A DNA stretch of 64,000 nt from Candidatus Edwardsbacteria bacterium (GTDB lineage: Bacteria > Edwardsbacteria > AC1 > EtOH8), in the NCBI GenBank assembly GCA_031082425.1, contig JAVHLB010000001.1:62001-126000 (forward strand), written 5' to 3'. Within the stretch, counting starts at the first letter, position 1. Every line of letters starts with the position of its first letter. Below are positions 1 to 8,031 of the stretch, in pieces. A program made the position numbers and the translations under genes. The notes below the pieces were generated by a model. It was not told the origin of the DNA and ran no database searches. It saw only the letters and a list, made by a program, of their open reading frames with translations.

Positions 1-396
1 ATCGGGTTTTATATCACCATGGACCAGACCCCGCTGATGAAGGTACGACAGGATCCGGCAAAGCTTTTCCAGAACCGGCAGGGCGTCGGCCGGGGGCATG
101 GCCCCCGGGGCCAGCATCTCGGAAAGGGACTCCCCGGGGCAGTATTCCAGGGACAGATACCCGCTTTCCCCTTGGGGGGAAAGCGAAAAGTCGTAAACCT
201 CCGGAAGCCCGGGATGCCGGAACCGGTGCAGCCGAATGTACTCGTTCCTCAACAAATGACAAAATGGCCCGGAGGCCATCTTCAATGCCACATCCCTGCC
301 GGCCGCCAGGTCCCTGGCCAAGAATACCCGGCCGAAGCCGCCCTGCCCCAGGGACCGGATCATCTTATAGCGCCGGGGGAATCCGTCGTTCTCCAT
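1..396 (-). CDS. Ser/Thr protein kinase, N-terminal 132 residues (cut by window edge)
   Basis: Reverse-strand reading from ATG at 394-396 gives the start of a Hanks-type (PknB-like) kinase domain. Visible are the glycine loop GQGGFGRVF, the ATP-binding lysine in VALKMA, a candidate helix-C glutamate in RNEYIRLHRFRHPG, and the start of the catalytic loop, HGDIKPD, where the sequence runs off the left edge. A Shine-Dalgarno GGAAGG lies about 6 nt before the ATG. No transmembrane or sensor part is present in the visible portion, and the substrate is unknown. The catalytic loop and the glycine loop are both intact as far as they can be seen, so there is no sign of a pseudokinase. Confidence 0.88.
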   Translation of the reverse strand, partial: MENDGFPRRYKMIRSLGQGGFGRVFLARDLAAGRDVALKMASGPFCHLLRNEYIRLHRFRHPGLPEVYDFSLSPQGESGYLSLEYCPGESLSEMLAPGAMPPADALPVLEKLCRILSYLHQRGLVHGDIKPD

Positions 397-596
397 ATCG
401 TTCCTTCCCGTGATCATTCTGTCAATTGAAAACACCAGACATTGCTAGGCCGCAGACCGCCTGAATTTCCCATGGGCCCGGTCCACCCAGAAGAAACATC
501 GGTCTGCCGGGGCCTTTCTTCCGGCAAAATACGGCCCGATAATATTACATGAAAATAGTCTTTTGCGCAACAAGAAAAACCGGCTTTTTAATGAAA

Positions 597-621
597 AACC
601 CGGCAGCCGTGCTGCCGGGTT
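597..621 (-). terminator. Hairpin, possible leftward terminator
   Basis: A perfect 11-bp stem (AACCCGGCAGC paired with GCTGCCGGGTT) has a 3-nt loop. On the minus strand it is followed by a T-rich tail (TTTTCATT), while the plus-strand side lacks a T-run. It lies upstream of both divergent genes, so its role as a terminator is uncertain. It may block antisense transcription. Confidence 0.45.
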
Positions 622-670
622 CTAATTATGTTCATTATGGTGGGCGGTTGTGGAAGAGTTCCGAACTGTC

Positions 671-693
671 TTATTCCCGCCTTCGGGGAATAA
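671..693. repeat. Inverted repeat upstream of propeller gene
   Basis: TTATTCCC pairs with GGGAATAA around a 7-nt loop. It sits about 75 bp before the start codon of the secreted propeller gene, so it could be a leader hairpin or a regulator site. The function is not known. Confidence 0.4.
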
Positions 694-765
694 AGCATTT
701 TTATCTTGATTTTATGTGCGCATTTTATGTATAGTTACGACCATATAAAAAGAGAAGGGATAACG

Positions 766-2205
766 ATGAGAAATACATTGTTTTGGGTTGTTCTGTCGGT
801 TTCAGTATTATTACTGCCCGGCATTCTTTATGCCCAAGCGCCCTATACGGTCTGGGTTCGCACATATAATGGTCCAGCCTTTTCCGGCGCAGCAGCAACG
901 TCCTGTGCCGTTGATGCTGCGGGGAACCTTTATGTGGCGGGAAGCTCTTCAAATGGTTCAAATAGTGATTTTTTAATTATAAAATATAATGCTGTCACCG
1001 GCGATACAATTTGGGTACGCAGTTATATCGGCTCGGCGGATGATGACGATGGCGCCAAAGACTGTGCCGTGGACAATTCGGGATATCTTTATGTCACGGG
1101 TTATTATTATAATGAGACTCAAGACGAAGATTACTTGACAATCAAATACAACACTACCACTGGAGACACTATCTGGTCTCGAAGATATAAGGGCACAGTA
1201 TATGCCAATGGGAGCGATATAGCTTATAGCTGTGCCGTTGATGATTCTGGAAACCTTTACGTCACTGGTTTTTCTTCACCCGATTATTTAACTATAAAAT
1301 ACAACACTGCTACCGGAGACACAATTTGGACCCGCCGTTTTAGCGCGAATGGGTTTAATAACAGTTGTGATGTTGACGGCTTCGGCAATTTATATGTGGC
1401 CGGAACTTCTAGTGGGAGTTGCCTTGCAATAAAATATAACGCTGTGACCGGCGACACCATCTGGACAAAGCGTTATGAAGGTAGTGGTTCCGTACACAGT
1501 TGTGCGGTTGATGGCTCAGGGAACCTATATGTGACAGCTTCTTCCATCGTTGATACTAGTTATGCTTTCCTGAACATCATCAAGTATAATACCGCCGGGG
1601 ACACGCTTTGGACCAGCAGTTATGGTCCAGTCTATTGGCTTGATTACGCCAACGACTGTGTGGCTGATGACTCTGGCAATTTATATGTCCCTTATCATTC
1701 CTATAATGGCGCTAATTTTGATTATCTCACCATTAAATACAATGCCAATGGCGATACTTTGTGGACCTGCCGGTACAACAGCCCGGCCGATAGTAATGAT
1801 TCACCCAGTGACTGTGCGATAGACGGGTCGGGCAATCTTTATGTTACCGGCGCTTCATACAATGGCACAAGTTCTTGTCTGACCATAAAGTATAATACAG
1901 CAGCCGGAGTAGCAGGGAAGCCTAACTGCCAAATGGCCGATAACAAATTACAATTAGGGCAAAATATACCTAATCCTTTCAGCCAACATACAGTCATTAG
2001 TTATCAACTACCAGCCAGCGGGCCAGTCAGCTTGAAAATCTATAACGTAGCCGGGCAATTGGTAAAAACATTTAACATGGGACTCCAACAACCAGGTTAT
2101 CATCAGGTAGAATGGCATGATTCAAAAATACCGGCGGGTGTGTATTTCTACCTTTTGACGTCAGGGCATTATCAAGCCACCAAGAAGTTGGTAGTGGTGA
2201 AATAA
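766..2205 (+). CDS. Secreted seven-bladed beta-propeller with C-terminal sorting domain
   Basis: The start at 766 is preferred because AGAAGGGA precedes it and a signal peptide follows at once (MRNTLFWVVLSVSVLLLPG, ending near YAQA). The product is 479 residues. Seven consecutive SBBP-type repeats follow, each of the form (S/D)C-x-x-D-x-x-GNLYV-x-G, then IKYN-x-x-TGDTIW-x-R-x-Y. Seven blades would close one propeller. A Cys sits at the same place in every blade. The last ~80 residues (IPNPFSQHTVISY, LKIYNVAGQLVKTF, GVYFYLL, ending KKLVVVK) match the FlgD-like/Por C-terminal sorting domain of exported FCB-group proteins. It is likely a surface or secreted protein of unknown ligand. The gene is AT-richer than most neighbours. 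Confidence 0.88.
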   Translation: MRNTLFWVVLSVSVLLLPGILYAQAPYTVWVRTYNGPAFSGAAATSCAVDAAGNLYVAGSSSNGSNSDFLIIKYNAVTGDTIWVRSYIGSADDDDGAKDCAVDNSGYLYVTGYYYNETQDEDYLTIKYNTTTGDTIWSRRYKGTVYANGSDIAYSCAVDDSGNLYVTGFSSPDYLTIKYNTATGDTIWTRRFSANGFNNSCDVDGFGNLYVAGTSSGSCLAIKYNAVTGDTIWTKRYEGSGSVHSCAVDGSGNLYVTASSIVDTSYAFLNIIKYNTAGDTLWTSSYGPVYWLDYANDCVADDSGNLYVPYHSYNGANFDYLTIKYNANGDTLWTCRYNSPADSNDSPSDCAIDGSGNLYVTGASYNGTSSCLTIKYNTAAGVAGKPNCQMADNKLQLGQNIPNPFSQHTVISYQLPASGPVSLKIYNVAGQLVKTFNMGLQQPGYHQVEWHDSKIPAGVYFYLLTSGHYQATKKLVVVK

Positions 2206-2225
2206 AATTGCTGCCGTAAAATTGT

Positions 2226-2267
2226 CAAGTAAAAAAGCCAGACATCGCTGTCTGGCTTTTTTACTTG
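2226..2267. terminator. Strong bidirectional terminator, 19-bp perfect stem
   Basis: Positions 2226-2244 pair perfectly with 2249-2267 around the loop TCGC. The inner GCCAGACA/TGTCTGGC is flanked by A6 and T6 runs, so it works in both directions. It ends the propeller transcript. Its right arm overlaps the last two bases of the tRNA-Val CCA end on the other strand. Confidence 0.93.
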
Positions 2268-2344
2268 GTGGGCGATACAGGACTTGAACCTGTGACCTCA
2301 TGCATGTCAAGCATGCGCTCTAACCAAAACTGAGCTAATCGCCC
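2266..2344 (-). tRNA. tRNA-Val (anticodon GAC), CCA encoded
   Basis: The minus strand folds as a cloverleaf. The acceptor is GGGCGAT with ATCGCCC. The D arm is GCTC/GAGC. The anticodon stem CATGC/GCATG has loop TTGACAT, giving anticodon GAC. The T arm is ACAGG-TTCAAGT-CCTGT. Discriminator A is followed by encoded CCA at 2266-2268. GAC reads valine codons GUC/GUU. Confidence 0.95.
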
Positions 2345-2563
2345 CTATTTATTTACCCAATCCTGAGGTCTATAGCTTTAATTGCTTCCGAAGGACGCCC
2401 CGTGTTTTTCGCTCCCGCTTAAAACACGAAAAGTAAAATATTTATTTCCGCGTGTTTCCCGCCATTATCAAGCTGGCATCTATAGACGGACAAACATGGA
2501 CAGTCTCCCCCAAGCCAGGGTTAATTATACAATCATCTTTCCCAAAAGTAAAGAGCAAATTTC

Positions 2564-3445
2564 TCAGCTGTTTCCCGGCTGGACGGTCCGGAACAGGAAC
2601 TTTTGAACGGCTATCAAACTACCCAGCCCGCCCAGGCAGACCCCGAAGGCCAGCAGGCCCAGCAGCTGCTGGCCGGTGAAGAATCCGAACATATCAAAGT
2701 ATGAGGACAGCAGCCGGTAGGCCAGGTACAGCAGGGCCAGACCGGTCAGGCTGCCGGCCAGCCCCTGCAGCATCCCCTCCAGGAGGAACGGCCGGCGGAT
2801 GTGGGCCCCGTCGGCCCCCACCAGCTTCATGATCTCTATGGCCTGCCGCCTGGCATACAATGTCAGCTGGATGGTGTTGAAGACCACCATCACCGCCGCC
2901 AGGCTGACGATCACCATCAGGGAGAAGTCTATCACGATCAGCAGGCGCACCATCCGGTACAGCCGGCCCAGCCAGGCCTTGCCGTATTCCACCTCCTCCA
3001 CCCCGCTTAATTGTTTGATCTTTTCGGCGATCTGGGTGATGGATTCGGGATTGCGGTGCTCCGCCTTGAGCTTGACCTTGAAAGACTGGGGCAGGGGGTT
3101 GGTCTCGATGGCATTCAGCAGGTCGGCCTTGTCGGCCAGCTCCTGCCGGAACTGCTTTAGGGCCTCCTGCTTGGAGATGTATTCCGTCTCCTGTATCCCG
3201 GGGATGTCCCGGATGCGGCTGCCTATCACCAGGGCCTGGCTGTTGGCCACATTGTCCCTTAAAAATGCCTGGATCTCGAACTTGCCTTTCACCTGGTCGA
3301 TGGCCCTCTGGAAATTCAGGGTCACCAGCAGGAACGATCCCAGGATGAACAGGGCTGAGGTGATGCTGGATACCGACAAAAAGGTCATCAGCTTGGCCCG
3401 TTTCAGGCCGGCCAGGGCCTCCCGCCAGTAATAATTCAGCCGCAC
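2564..3445 (-). CDS. ftsX: Cell-division protein FtsX
   Basis: The 293-residue product has the FtsX layout: a short cytoplasmic N-terminus, TM1 near residues 20-45, an extracellular domain with QAFLRDNV and the ISKQEALKQFRQEL stretch, then three C-terminal membrane segments with the FtsX/MacB core (ARRQAIEIMKLVGAD, then RRPFLLEGMLQGLAGS). FtsX pairs with the ATPase FtsE in an ABC-type complex that controls peptidoglycan hydrolases at the septum. The start is GTG with a strong AAGGAGG 7-8 nt upstream. No ftsE is found on either side; the 478 bp upstream are noncoding, so ftsE must lie elsewhere. Confidence 0.93.
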   Translation of the reverse strand: MRLNYYWREALAGLKRAKLMTFLSVSSITSALFILGSFLLVTLNFQRAIDQVKGKFEIQAFLRDNVANSQALVIGSRIRDIPGIQETEYISKQEALKQFRQELADKADLLNAIETNPLPQSFKVKLKAEHRNPESITQIAEKIKQLSGVEEVEYGKAWLGRLYRMVRLLIVIDFSLMVIVSLAAVMVVFNTIQLTLYARRQAIEIMKLVGADGAHIRRPFLLEGMLQGLAGSLTGLALLYLAYRLLSSYFDMFGFFTGQQLLGLLAFGVCLGGLGSLIAVQKFLFRTVQPGNS

Positions 3446-3923
3446 GATAGAGCCTCCTTAACATTATCCTATACGCAGAGAAATCTTCCCACGCTTGCAT
3501 GCGCAGACACAAAACACCCGTAAATAAATCTTTAATGATTCCTAACCCTGTTACTTTCTTGTGACCAAGAAAGTAACCAAAGAAGTCTTTACCGCCCGGC
3601 AATTTCCGGCAGGAATGATACCCACGGACTAAATTCCTTGACCAGGGCGAGGAGAAAAACACTGCAATGAATTTTTTACGCCCGTTTCTGCTTAAGCAAA
3701 ATTGCCGAAGGCGGAGAACCGGCAACCTGGGTCGCATCAGCGCTGTTGCCCAGCAAAAGCTGCCGTTAAGAATGTTTTGCCTGCGGGTGCCTTATTTCGT
3801 GGTCAAGACATTTAGGCAGCTGGATATTATAAACCTCCAGACAGCGGTGTAGCGGCAGTTCTCTTTGGAGCTTTCTCTTCAAAGAGAAAGCGGGGGAAAT
3901 TATTTGGCCAAGTGTTCAATAAT
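3446..3923. other. Intergenic spacer bounded by two hairpins
   Basis: No supported gene is present. A 12-bp perfect stem lies at 3550-3577 (GTTACTTTCTTG / CAAGAAAGTAAC) and a near-palindrome at 3871-3890 (CTTTCTCTT / AAGAGAAAG). The region between looks like decayed or repeat-derived DNA. Both hairpins resemble short repeats seen in many bacterial genomes (from memory). Any promoter for ftsX must lie at the left end. Confidence 0.55.
3550..3577. repeat. Inverted repeat, 12-bp perfect stem
   Basis: GTTACTTTCTTG at 3550-3561 pairs with CAAGAAAGTAAC at 3566-3577 around the loop TGAC. There is no T-run on either side, so a repeat element is more likely than a terminator. Confidence 0.6.
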
Positions 3924-4442
3924 CTATTTATAATCCTCGGCCAGTTCCACGTAGTGCCGGGCGCTGGAGCGGATCTTCTCGATGGCCTCCTCCGGCAGCT
4001 GACGCTTGACCTCGGCCGGCATGCCCATCACCATGGAGCGGGGCGGGATCTGCTGGCCCTCCTTGACCAGGGCCCCGGCCGCAATGACCGACCCGGCCCC
4101 GACGCTGGCCCCGGAGAGGACGATGGCCCCCATGCCGATCAGGCAGTCGTCGCCGATCTTGCAGGCATGTAATATGGCCCCGTGCCCCACGGTGACCCGG
4201 TCGCCGATGATGGCGGCGCAGTCGCCCAGCCCCCGGTCGTTCAGATCGACATGGATGACGCTGTTCTCCTGGATGTTGGTCTCCTGGCCGATCCGGACAT
4301 GGTTGATGTCGGCCCGGATGGCCACCCCGTACCAGATGCTGGCGTTCCGGCCGATCTCCACGTCGCCGATGATCACCGCGGTCTCGGCCACAAAGGCCGA
4401 CTGGTCTATTTGGGGTGTTTTCTCTTTGTAAGATTTGATCAT
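3924..4442 (-). CDS. Gamma carbonic anhydrase-like hexapeptide protein
   Basis: The 172-residue product is made of hexapeptide repeats forming a left-handed beta-helix (IIGDVEIGRNASIWYGVAIR, then repeats to VMGMPAEVKRQL) with a C-terminal helix. Candidate metal ligands are the His in NSVIHV and the histidines in VTVGHGAILHACKIG, at the positions used by the YrdA/PaaY/CamH family, in which a trimer binds metal between subunits. RADINHVRIG is also typical. Members of this family range from carbonic anhydrase to thioesterase and acyl-transfer roles, so the reaction is not certain. The length is normal for the family. Confidence 0.88.
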   Translation of the reverse strand: MIKSYKEKTPQIDQSAFVAETAVIIGDVEIGRNASIWYGVAIRADINHVRIGQETNIQENSVIHVDLNDRGLGDCAAIIGDRVTVGHGAILHACKIGDDCLIGMGAIVLSGASVGAGSVIAAGALVKEGQQIPPRSMVMGMPAEVKRQLPEEAIEKIRSSARHYVELAEDYK

Positions 4443-4560
4443 TTCTTGCCCTTGATTTTTGGTTTAATCTCCCTCTTTAAATCATTTAGAGGCGGGATGC
4501 GGTCCGGACGATGAACCCTTCGCTCTGCTAACAACTATCAACTAATATCTACTAACTGAT

Positions 4561-5106
4561 CTACAGCCCCAGATCGTCGGATATCCCCTGCATGGCCTTC
4601 AAACATTTCCCCACAAAATCCTCCAAACTCAACCCCAGCCGGTCGCAGGTCTGGATCTGCTCCCGGTTGGCCCCGGCCGCAAACCGCTTCTCCTTGTAGC
4701 GTTTCATGATGAACGGCACGTCCAGGTTGGCCAGCTTCTTGGAAGGGTGCATCAGGGCCGCGGCCACGATCAGACCGGTCAGCGGGTCCACCGCATACAG
4801 GGCGAAGTCCATTTTTGACTTTGCCTCGACGTGCCCGGGATGGGCCTTGATGGCATGGATGATGTCCTCGGAGATGTCCTGGCCCTCCAGCATCTGGGCG
4901 GTGACCAATCCGTGATTGGGAAAATCATTGGCCGTTTGATCGTAATCCAGGTCGTGCAGCAAACCGGCCAGGGCCCATTTATCCTGATCCTCGCCGAAAT
5001 GGGCCGCCAGATTTTTCATGCAGGCCTCGGCCGCCAGCATGTGTTTCTGCAGGTTCTTGTTGGGTATGGTCTGCTCCAAAAGTTCCCTGGCCTGTTGTCT
5101 GTCCAT
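4561..5106 (-). CDS. HD-domain metal-dependent phosphohydrolase
   Basis: The 181-residue protein carries an HDIG/HD-type fold. HMLAAEACM gives a first histidine, LAGLLHDLDYD the HD pair, and NHGLVTAQML and IIHAIKAHPGH further histidines. DPLTGLIVAAALMHPSKKL contains a conserved Asp. This matches the small HDIG hydrolases, which act on phosphate esters or nucleotides; the substrate is unknown. The start has a strong GGAGGAG Shine-Dalgarno 5 nt upstream. It is separated from the hexapeptide gene by about 118 bp. Confidence 0.88.
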   Translation of the reverse strand: MDRQQARELLEQTIPNKNLQKHMLAAEACMKNLAAHFGEDQDKWALAGLLHDLDYDQTANDFPNHGLVTAQMLEGQDISEDIIHAIKAHPGHVEAKSKMDFALYAVDPLTGLIVAAALMHPSKKLANLDVPFIMKRYKEKRFAAGANREQIQTCDRLGLSLEDFVGKCLKAMQGISDDLGL

Positions 5107-5341
5107 TAACTCCTCCAGTGATTATTTCATTTAGGGGCTAAACGTACCTTTTACCACGGAAACACTGAATTATCGGAAGGGAACCACCAAAGAAATGGGT
5201 ATCTGATGGATATCATTCCGTGTTTCTAAAATTTCCGTGATTCCGTGGTCAGTTCTGCATAGGTTCCCGGTAGAAACAAAGGATGTAATCCATATCTGCG
5301 CCAATCCGTCTAAATCCGTCTGATCTGCGTTCTATCGTCCC

Positions 5342-6661
5342 CTACGCCTTCTCCCCGAACATCTCCAGGGCCTCTCCGGCCAAAAACAGCGACCCGGTGA
5401 TGACTATCAGATCACTGACGGCCACCAGCTGTTTGGCCTTCTCCAGGGCTTCGCCCAGGTTCTCGGTGACTATGGCCGCCACCCCGTGCCGGGCCGCTTG
5501 TTCCCTGATGATCTCGGGAGAGGCCGCCCGGGAGTGCCGGGCCTTGGTGATCACCACCGCCCGGCAGCCCGGCGCCAGGCTGTCCACTATCCCGGCTATG
5601 TCCTTGTTGGCAGAGATGCCCAGCACCGCCACCCTCCCGGCACCGGGATAGGTCTTCTCCAGGGCGTCCATCAGGCGCTTGGCGGAGTGGCCGTTGTGCG
5701 CCCCGTCGATGATGACCGCCGGCTCCTGCGATACCTGCTGCATCCGGCCCGGCCAGTTGACCGAGCGGAGCCCGTCCCGGATGACGTTGTCGCTCAGGAT
5801 CAGGTTTCGGTATTGCAGGCTGCGCAGCGCGGCGAAGGCCGCGGCGGCGTTCTCGGCCTGAAAATCGCCCGGCAGGCCCACCTCCAGGTTGGTCATGGAG
5901 CCGAAGGTCCCGGCCAGGTCGATGGTCACGCTGTACGGCGTCTGGTCGGTTATCCGGAAGCCCACATCCCGGCCCACCTGGAACAGCCGGGCCAGCGAAT
6001 CCTGGCATTTCTTCAGGATCACCTTCATGGCCTCGGCCGGCTGGGGAGAGGTGATGACCAGGGCGTCCTGCCGGATGATGCCGGCCTTCTCGGCGGCGAT
6101 CTGGGCGATGGTTTCCCCCAGGATCTCGGTGTGGTCCAGGCTGAGGTTGGTGATCACCGCCGCCCGGGGATTGACCACATTGGTGCAGTCCAGCCGGCCG
6201 CCCACCCCCACCTCCAATACCGCCCATTCCACCCCCACCTCCTGGAAATACAAAAAGGCCATGGCGGTCAGGATCTCGAACACCGTGCGCGGCCGGCCTT
6301 CGGCCCGGGACTTCTCCAGAAAGGGCTTAAGCCATTCCAGACGCTGGGCGAAATCCCGCTCCAGAATATTCTTGCCGTCTCTTTTTATCCGTTCGCAGAA
6401 GCTGATCAGGTGGGGCGAGGTGTACAGCCCGGTCTTCAGCCTCTGCTGGCGCAGCACCGATTCTATCATGGCCGCGGTGGAGCCCTTGCCCTTGGTCCCG
6501 GCCACCAGGATGGATTTGAAGGAATTCTGGGGGCTGCCCAGCTCGGTCAAAAACTGCCGGAAGCCCTGCAGGTCATACTGCTCCTCATGGTATTTCTGGC
6601 CCGGAATTTTTTCCCGGTCCACAAAGGACATCAGATATTCTACGGCTTGCTGATAGGTCAT
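5342..6661 (-). CDS. folC: Folylpolyglutamate synthase / dihydrofolate synthase
   Basis: The 439-residue Mur-ligase-type enzyme adds glutamate to folates (and dihydropteroate in many bacteria) using ATP. Visible are the P-loop GTKGKGSTAAM near residue 56, TSPHLISFCERI, the conserved EVGVGGRLDCTNV, LDHTEILG, and in the C-terminal domain IIDGAHNGHS with the substrate-binding Asp and His. The length fits the family. The start ATG lies 115 bp after the CheC gene's stop. Confidence 0.95.
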   Translation of the reverse strand: MTYQQAVEYLMSFVDREKIPGQKYHEEQYDLQGFRQFLTELGSPQNSFKSILVAGTKGKGSTAAMIESVLRQQRLKTGLYTSPHLISFCERIKRDGKNILERDFAQRLEWLKPFLEKSRAEGRPRTVFEILTAMAFLYFQEVGVEWAVLEVGVGGRLDCTNVVNPRAAVITNLSLDHTEILGETIAQIAAEKAGIIRQDALVITSPQPAEAMKVILKKCQDSLARLFQVGRDVGFRITDQTPYSVTIDLAGTFGSMTNLEVGLPGDFQAENAAAAFAALRSLQYRNLILSDNVIRDGLRSVNWPGRMQQVSQEPAVIIDGAHNGHSAKRLMDALEKTYPGAGRVAVLGISANKDIAGIVDSLAPGCRAVVITKARHSRAASPEIIREQAARHGVAAIVTENLGEALEKAKQLVAVSDLIVITGSLFLAGEALEMFGEKA

Positions 6662-6776
6662 CGATCTCTCTTGATTATCATTGGAGCTTAAGCGGATGGG
6701 GTTTCTTTGACAAACGATTTTACGATATTAACCCGGTTCCCTGCAAGATAAAAGGTACCTGGCCCCATCCCGGGGC

Positions 6777-7406
6777 CTAGGACCCATCCAGCTTCATGGC
6801 GGTCATGATCCGCTTGAGGGAGGCGGCATCCGGCAGCATCATGAAATAGCCGCTGGCCGTCCCGGTCTCGCCGGGAAACCGGAACCGGTTCTGGACGTAG
6901 GCCAGGATCTCGCCGAAACGGGCGTACTCTCCCAGGATCTTGGCCATCACCTTCTGCATGGGCCCGGACAGCATCAGGGGGGGCGAGGGGATGGCGGTCA
7001 GCTCCAGCATGTCGCCCAGGGTGTTCAGGTAGGACTCGGTCAGCACCGAGGAGATCTCCAGATGGATGTGCCCGAAATGGAACTCGGCCTCGTTCTTGGC
7101 CCGGGGCATCTTGTGCCAGCACTCCTGGGCGAAGGCCAAAGCGCTATCGCCCGGCATCAGCCACAGGGTGCAGCCGGAGAGGTCGCCCACGAAGATGTTG
7201 ACCAGGCAGACCACCGGCAGGTCGGGCTTGACCAGCGAGGACAGGGCCTCCTCCACGGTGCTGACCTTGATCTGGGGCACCGATACCAGCACTGGCTGAT
7301 GAATGGCCTCGGACAGGGTGGTGGCAGCGTTGCCGGAGCCGATGTTGAAGATCTCCTTGAGGGCGTCCTGCTGGACCGGGGTCAATATGTTATGGGCGGA
7401 GTTCAT
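6777..7406 (-). CDS. cheC: CheC-type CheY-P phosphatase (orphan)
   Basis: The 209-residue product has two copies of the CheC active-site helix. The first, LKEIFNIGSGNAATTLSEA, has the E-x-x-N pair near residue 18. The second, EISSVLTESYLNTLGDML, has E and N again. CheC removes phosphate from CheY and usually works with CheD. No other chemotaxis gene is in the window, so the partner response regulator is unknown. A distinct possibility is a CheC-like phosphatase in a non-chemotaxis two-component pathway. Confidence 0.86.
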   Translation of the reverse strand: MNSAHNILTPVQQDALKEIFNIGSGNAATTLSEAIHQPVLVSVPQIKVSTVEEALSSLVKPDLPVVCLVNIFVGDLSGCTLWLMPGDSALAFAQECWHKMPRAKNEAEFHFGHIHLEISSVLTESYLNTLGDMLELTAIPSPPLMLSGPMQKVMAKILGEYARFGEILAYVQNRFRFPGETGTASGYFMMLPDAASLKRIMTAMKLDGS

Positions 7407-7498
7407 TTTTATGGGCTGGTGATCTCAAAATTAAATGCTTCGTCTTTCCGGTGAAATAGTAACATAAAAAAGGGCCGGATAAAAGAGAAATAATCAAC

Positions 7499-7547
7499 AA
7501 AAAAGGCCGCCCCTTTCCGGAGCGGTTTATTTGGCAGGGCCTTTTTA
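7499..7547 (-). terminator. Terminator-like hairpin
   Basis: AAAAAGGCC (7500-7508) pairs with GGCCTTTTT (7538-7546), enclosing a second small stem. Read leftward, the stem is followed by TTTTTTGTTG. It could end transcripts arriving from the PAS gene 485 bp to the right and protects cheC from read-through. Confidence 0.6.
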
Positions 7548-7700
7548 ACCACAGAGGGCACCAAGCCCTCAAAGAGGCTTTTATTCTTTAAACTTCAGCC
7601 TTTGACCTTTAAACCGATGTGTCATTGCGAGCCTGGCACCGAAGATTCACAAGCGAAGCAATCACAGGTGTCTTTTAGCCACGAAACGCAGAGCGGTGGT

Positions 7701-7815
7701 TGTCACCCTGAGAATTCTTTGCTCTTGCCAAGTTGAACGGGCGACAATATTATGTTTCCCGAATTCCCCTTCACACATTCAGCCAGCAGGGCACGAATGC
7801 CTTCTCAGTGTGACA
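7701..7815. repeat. Short inverted-repeat element, copy 1 (MITE-like)
   Basis: The ends are TGTCACCCTGAGAA (7701-7714) and, inverted, TGTCACACTGAGAA (7802-7815): 13 of 14 positions match. The inside shares TTGCCAA, TTGAACGG, CACACATTCAGCCAG and GCCTTCTCAGTGTGACA, in the same order, with the element at 46203-46343. It shares the TTGAACGGG part with the element at 51913-52006. No target duplication is evident and no ORF is carried. Confidence 0.65.
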
Positions 7816-8031
7816 AGCTTTGAACATTAAACTGGTTTTGCCACATAAGGCACAAAAAACACAAAGACTTTTCTACTTTATAAACTTTAAAACTGCGTAC
7901 TTCTCCAGGTTACCAAATACTGACCCCTGTATACTGTCTACTTAAGGGGTGCTTTCAGCTTTAAGCTTTGAACTGGCCCACCGCAGAGTCGCAGAGGCTT
8001 CTGTTCTTTGAACTTTAAGCTTTATGAACTT

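Larger units (their letters stand above)
397..765. other. Intergenic spacer between divergent genes
   Basis: This 369-bp spacer separates the leftward kinase from the rightward propeller gene, so it should hold both promoters. It contains two inverted repeats (597-621 and 671-693) and an AT-rich stretch just before the propeller gene. No ORF here has a good start and family resemblance. I cannot pick a convincing -35/-10 pair by eye. Confidence 0.5.
7407..8031. other. Repeat-rich intergenic region
   Basis: No supported gene is present in 625 bp. It holds a terminator-like hairpin (7499-7547) and a 115-bp element with inverted ends (7701-7815). It also holds several short stretches of dispersed repeat type, such as TGTCATTGCGAG near 7620 and CACCGCAGAGTCGCAGAG near 7980. 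The annotated-looking short ORFs here start without Shine-Dalgarno sites and resemble nothing. Confidence 0.6.

Noticed and set aside
2694..3737. 347-residue ORF over ftsX
   Set aside because: It is Pro/Gly/Arg-rich with no family match and lies in another frame of ftsX.
5486..6691. 401-residue rightward ORF over folC
   Set aside because: It is a shadow of a GC-rich gene; folC has all its motifs in the opposite frame.
7407..8031. Possible CRISPR or ncRNA in the long spacer
   Set aside because: No regular repeat-spacer pattern. The visible structure is explained by one inverted-repeat element and a terminator.
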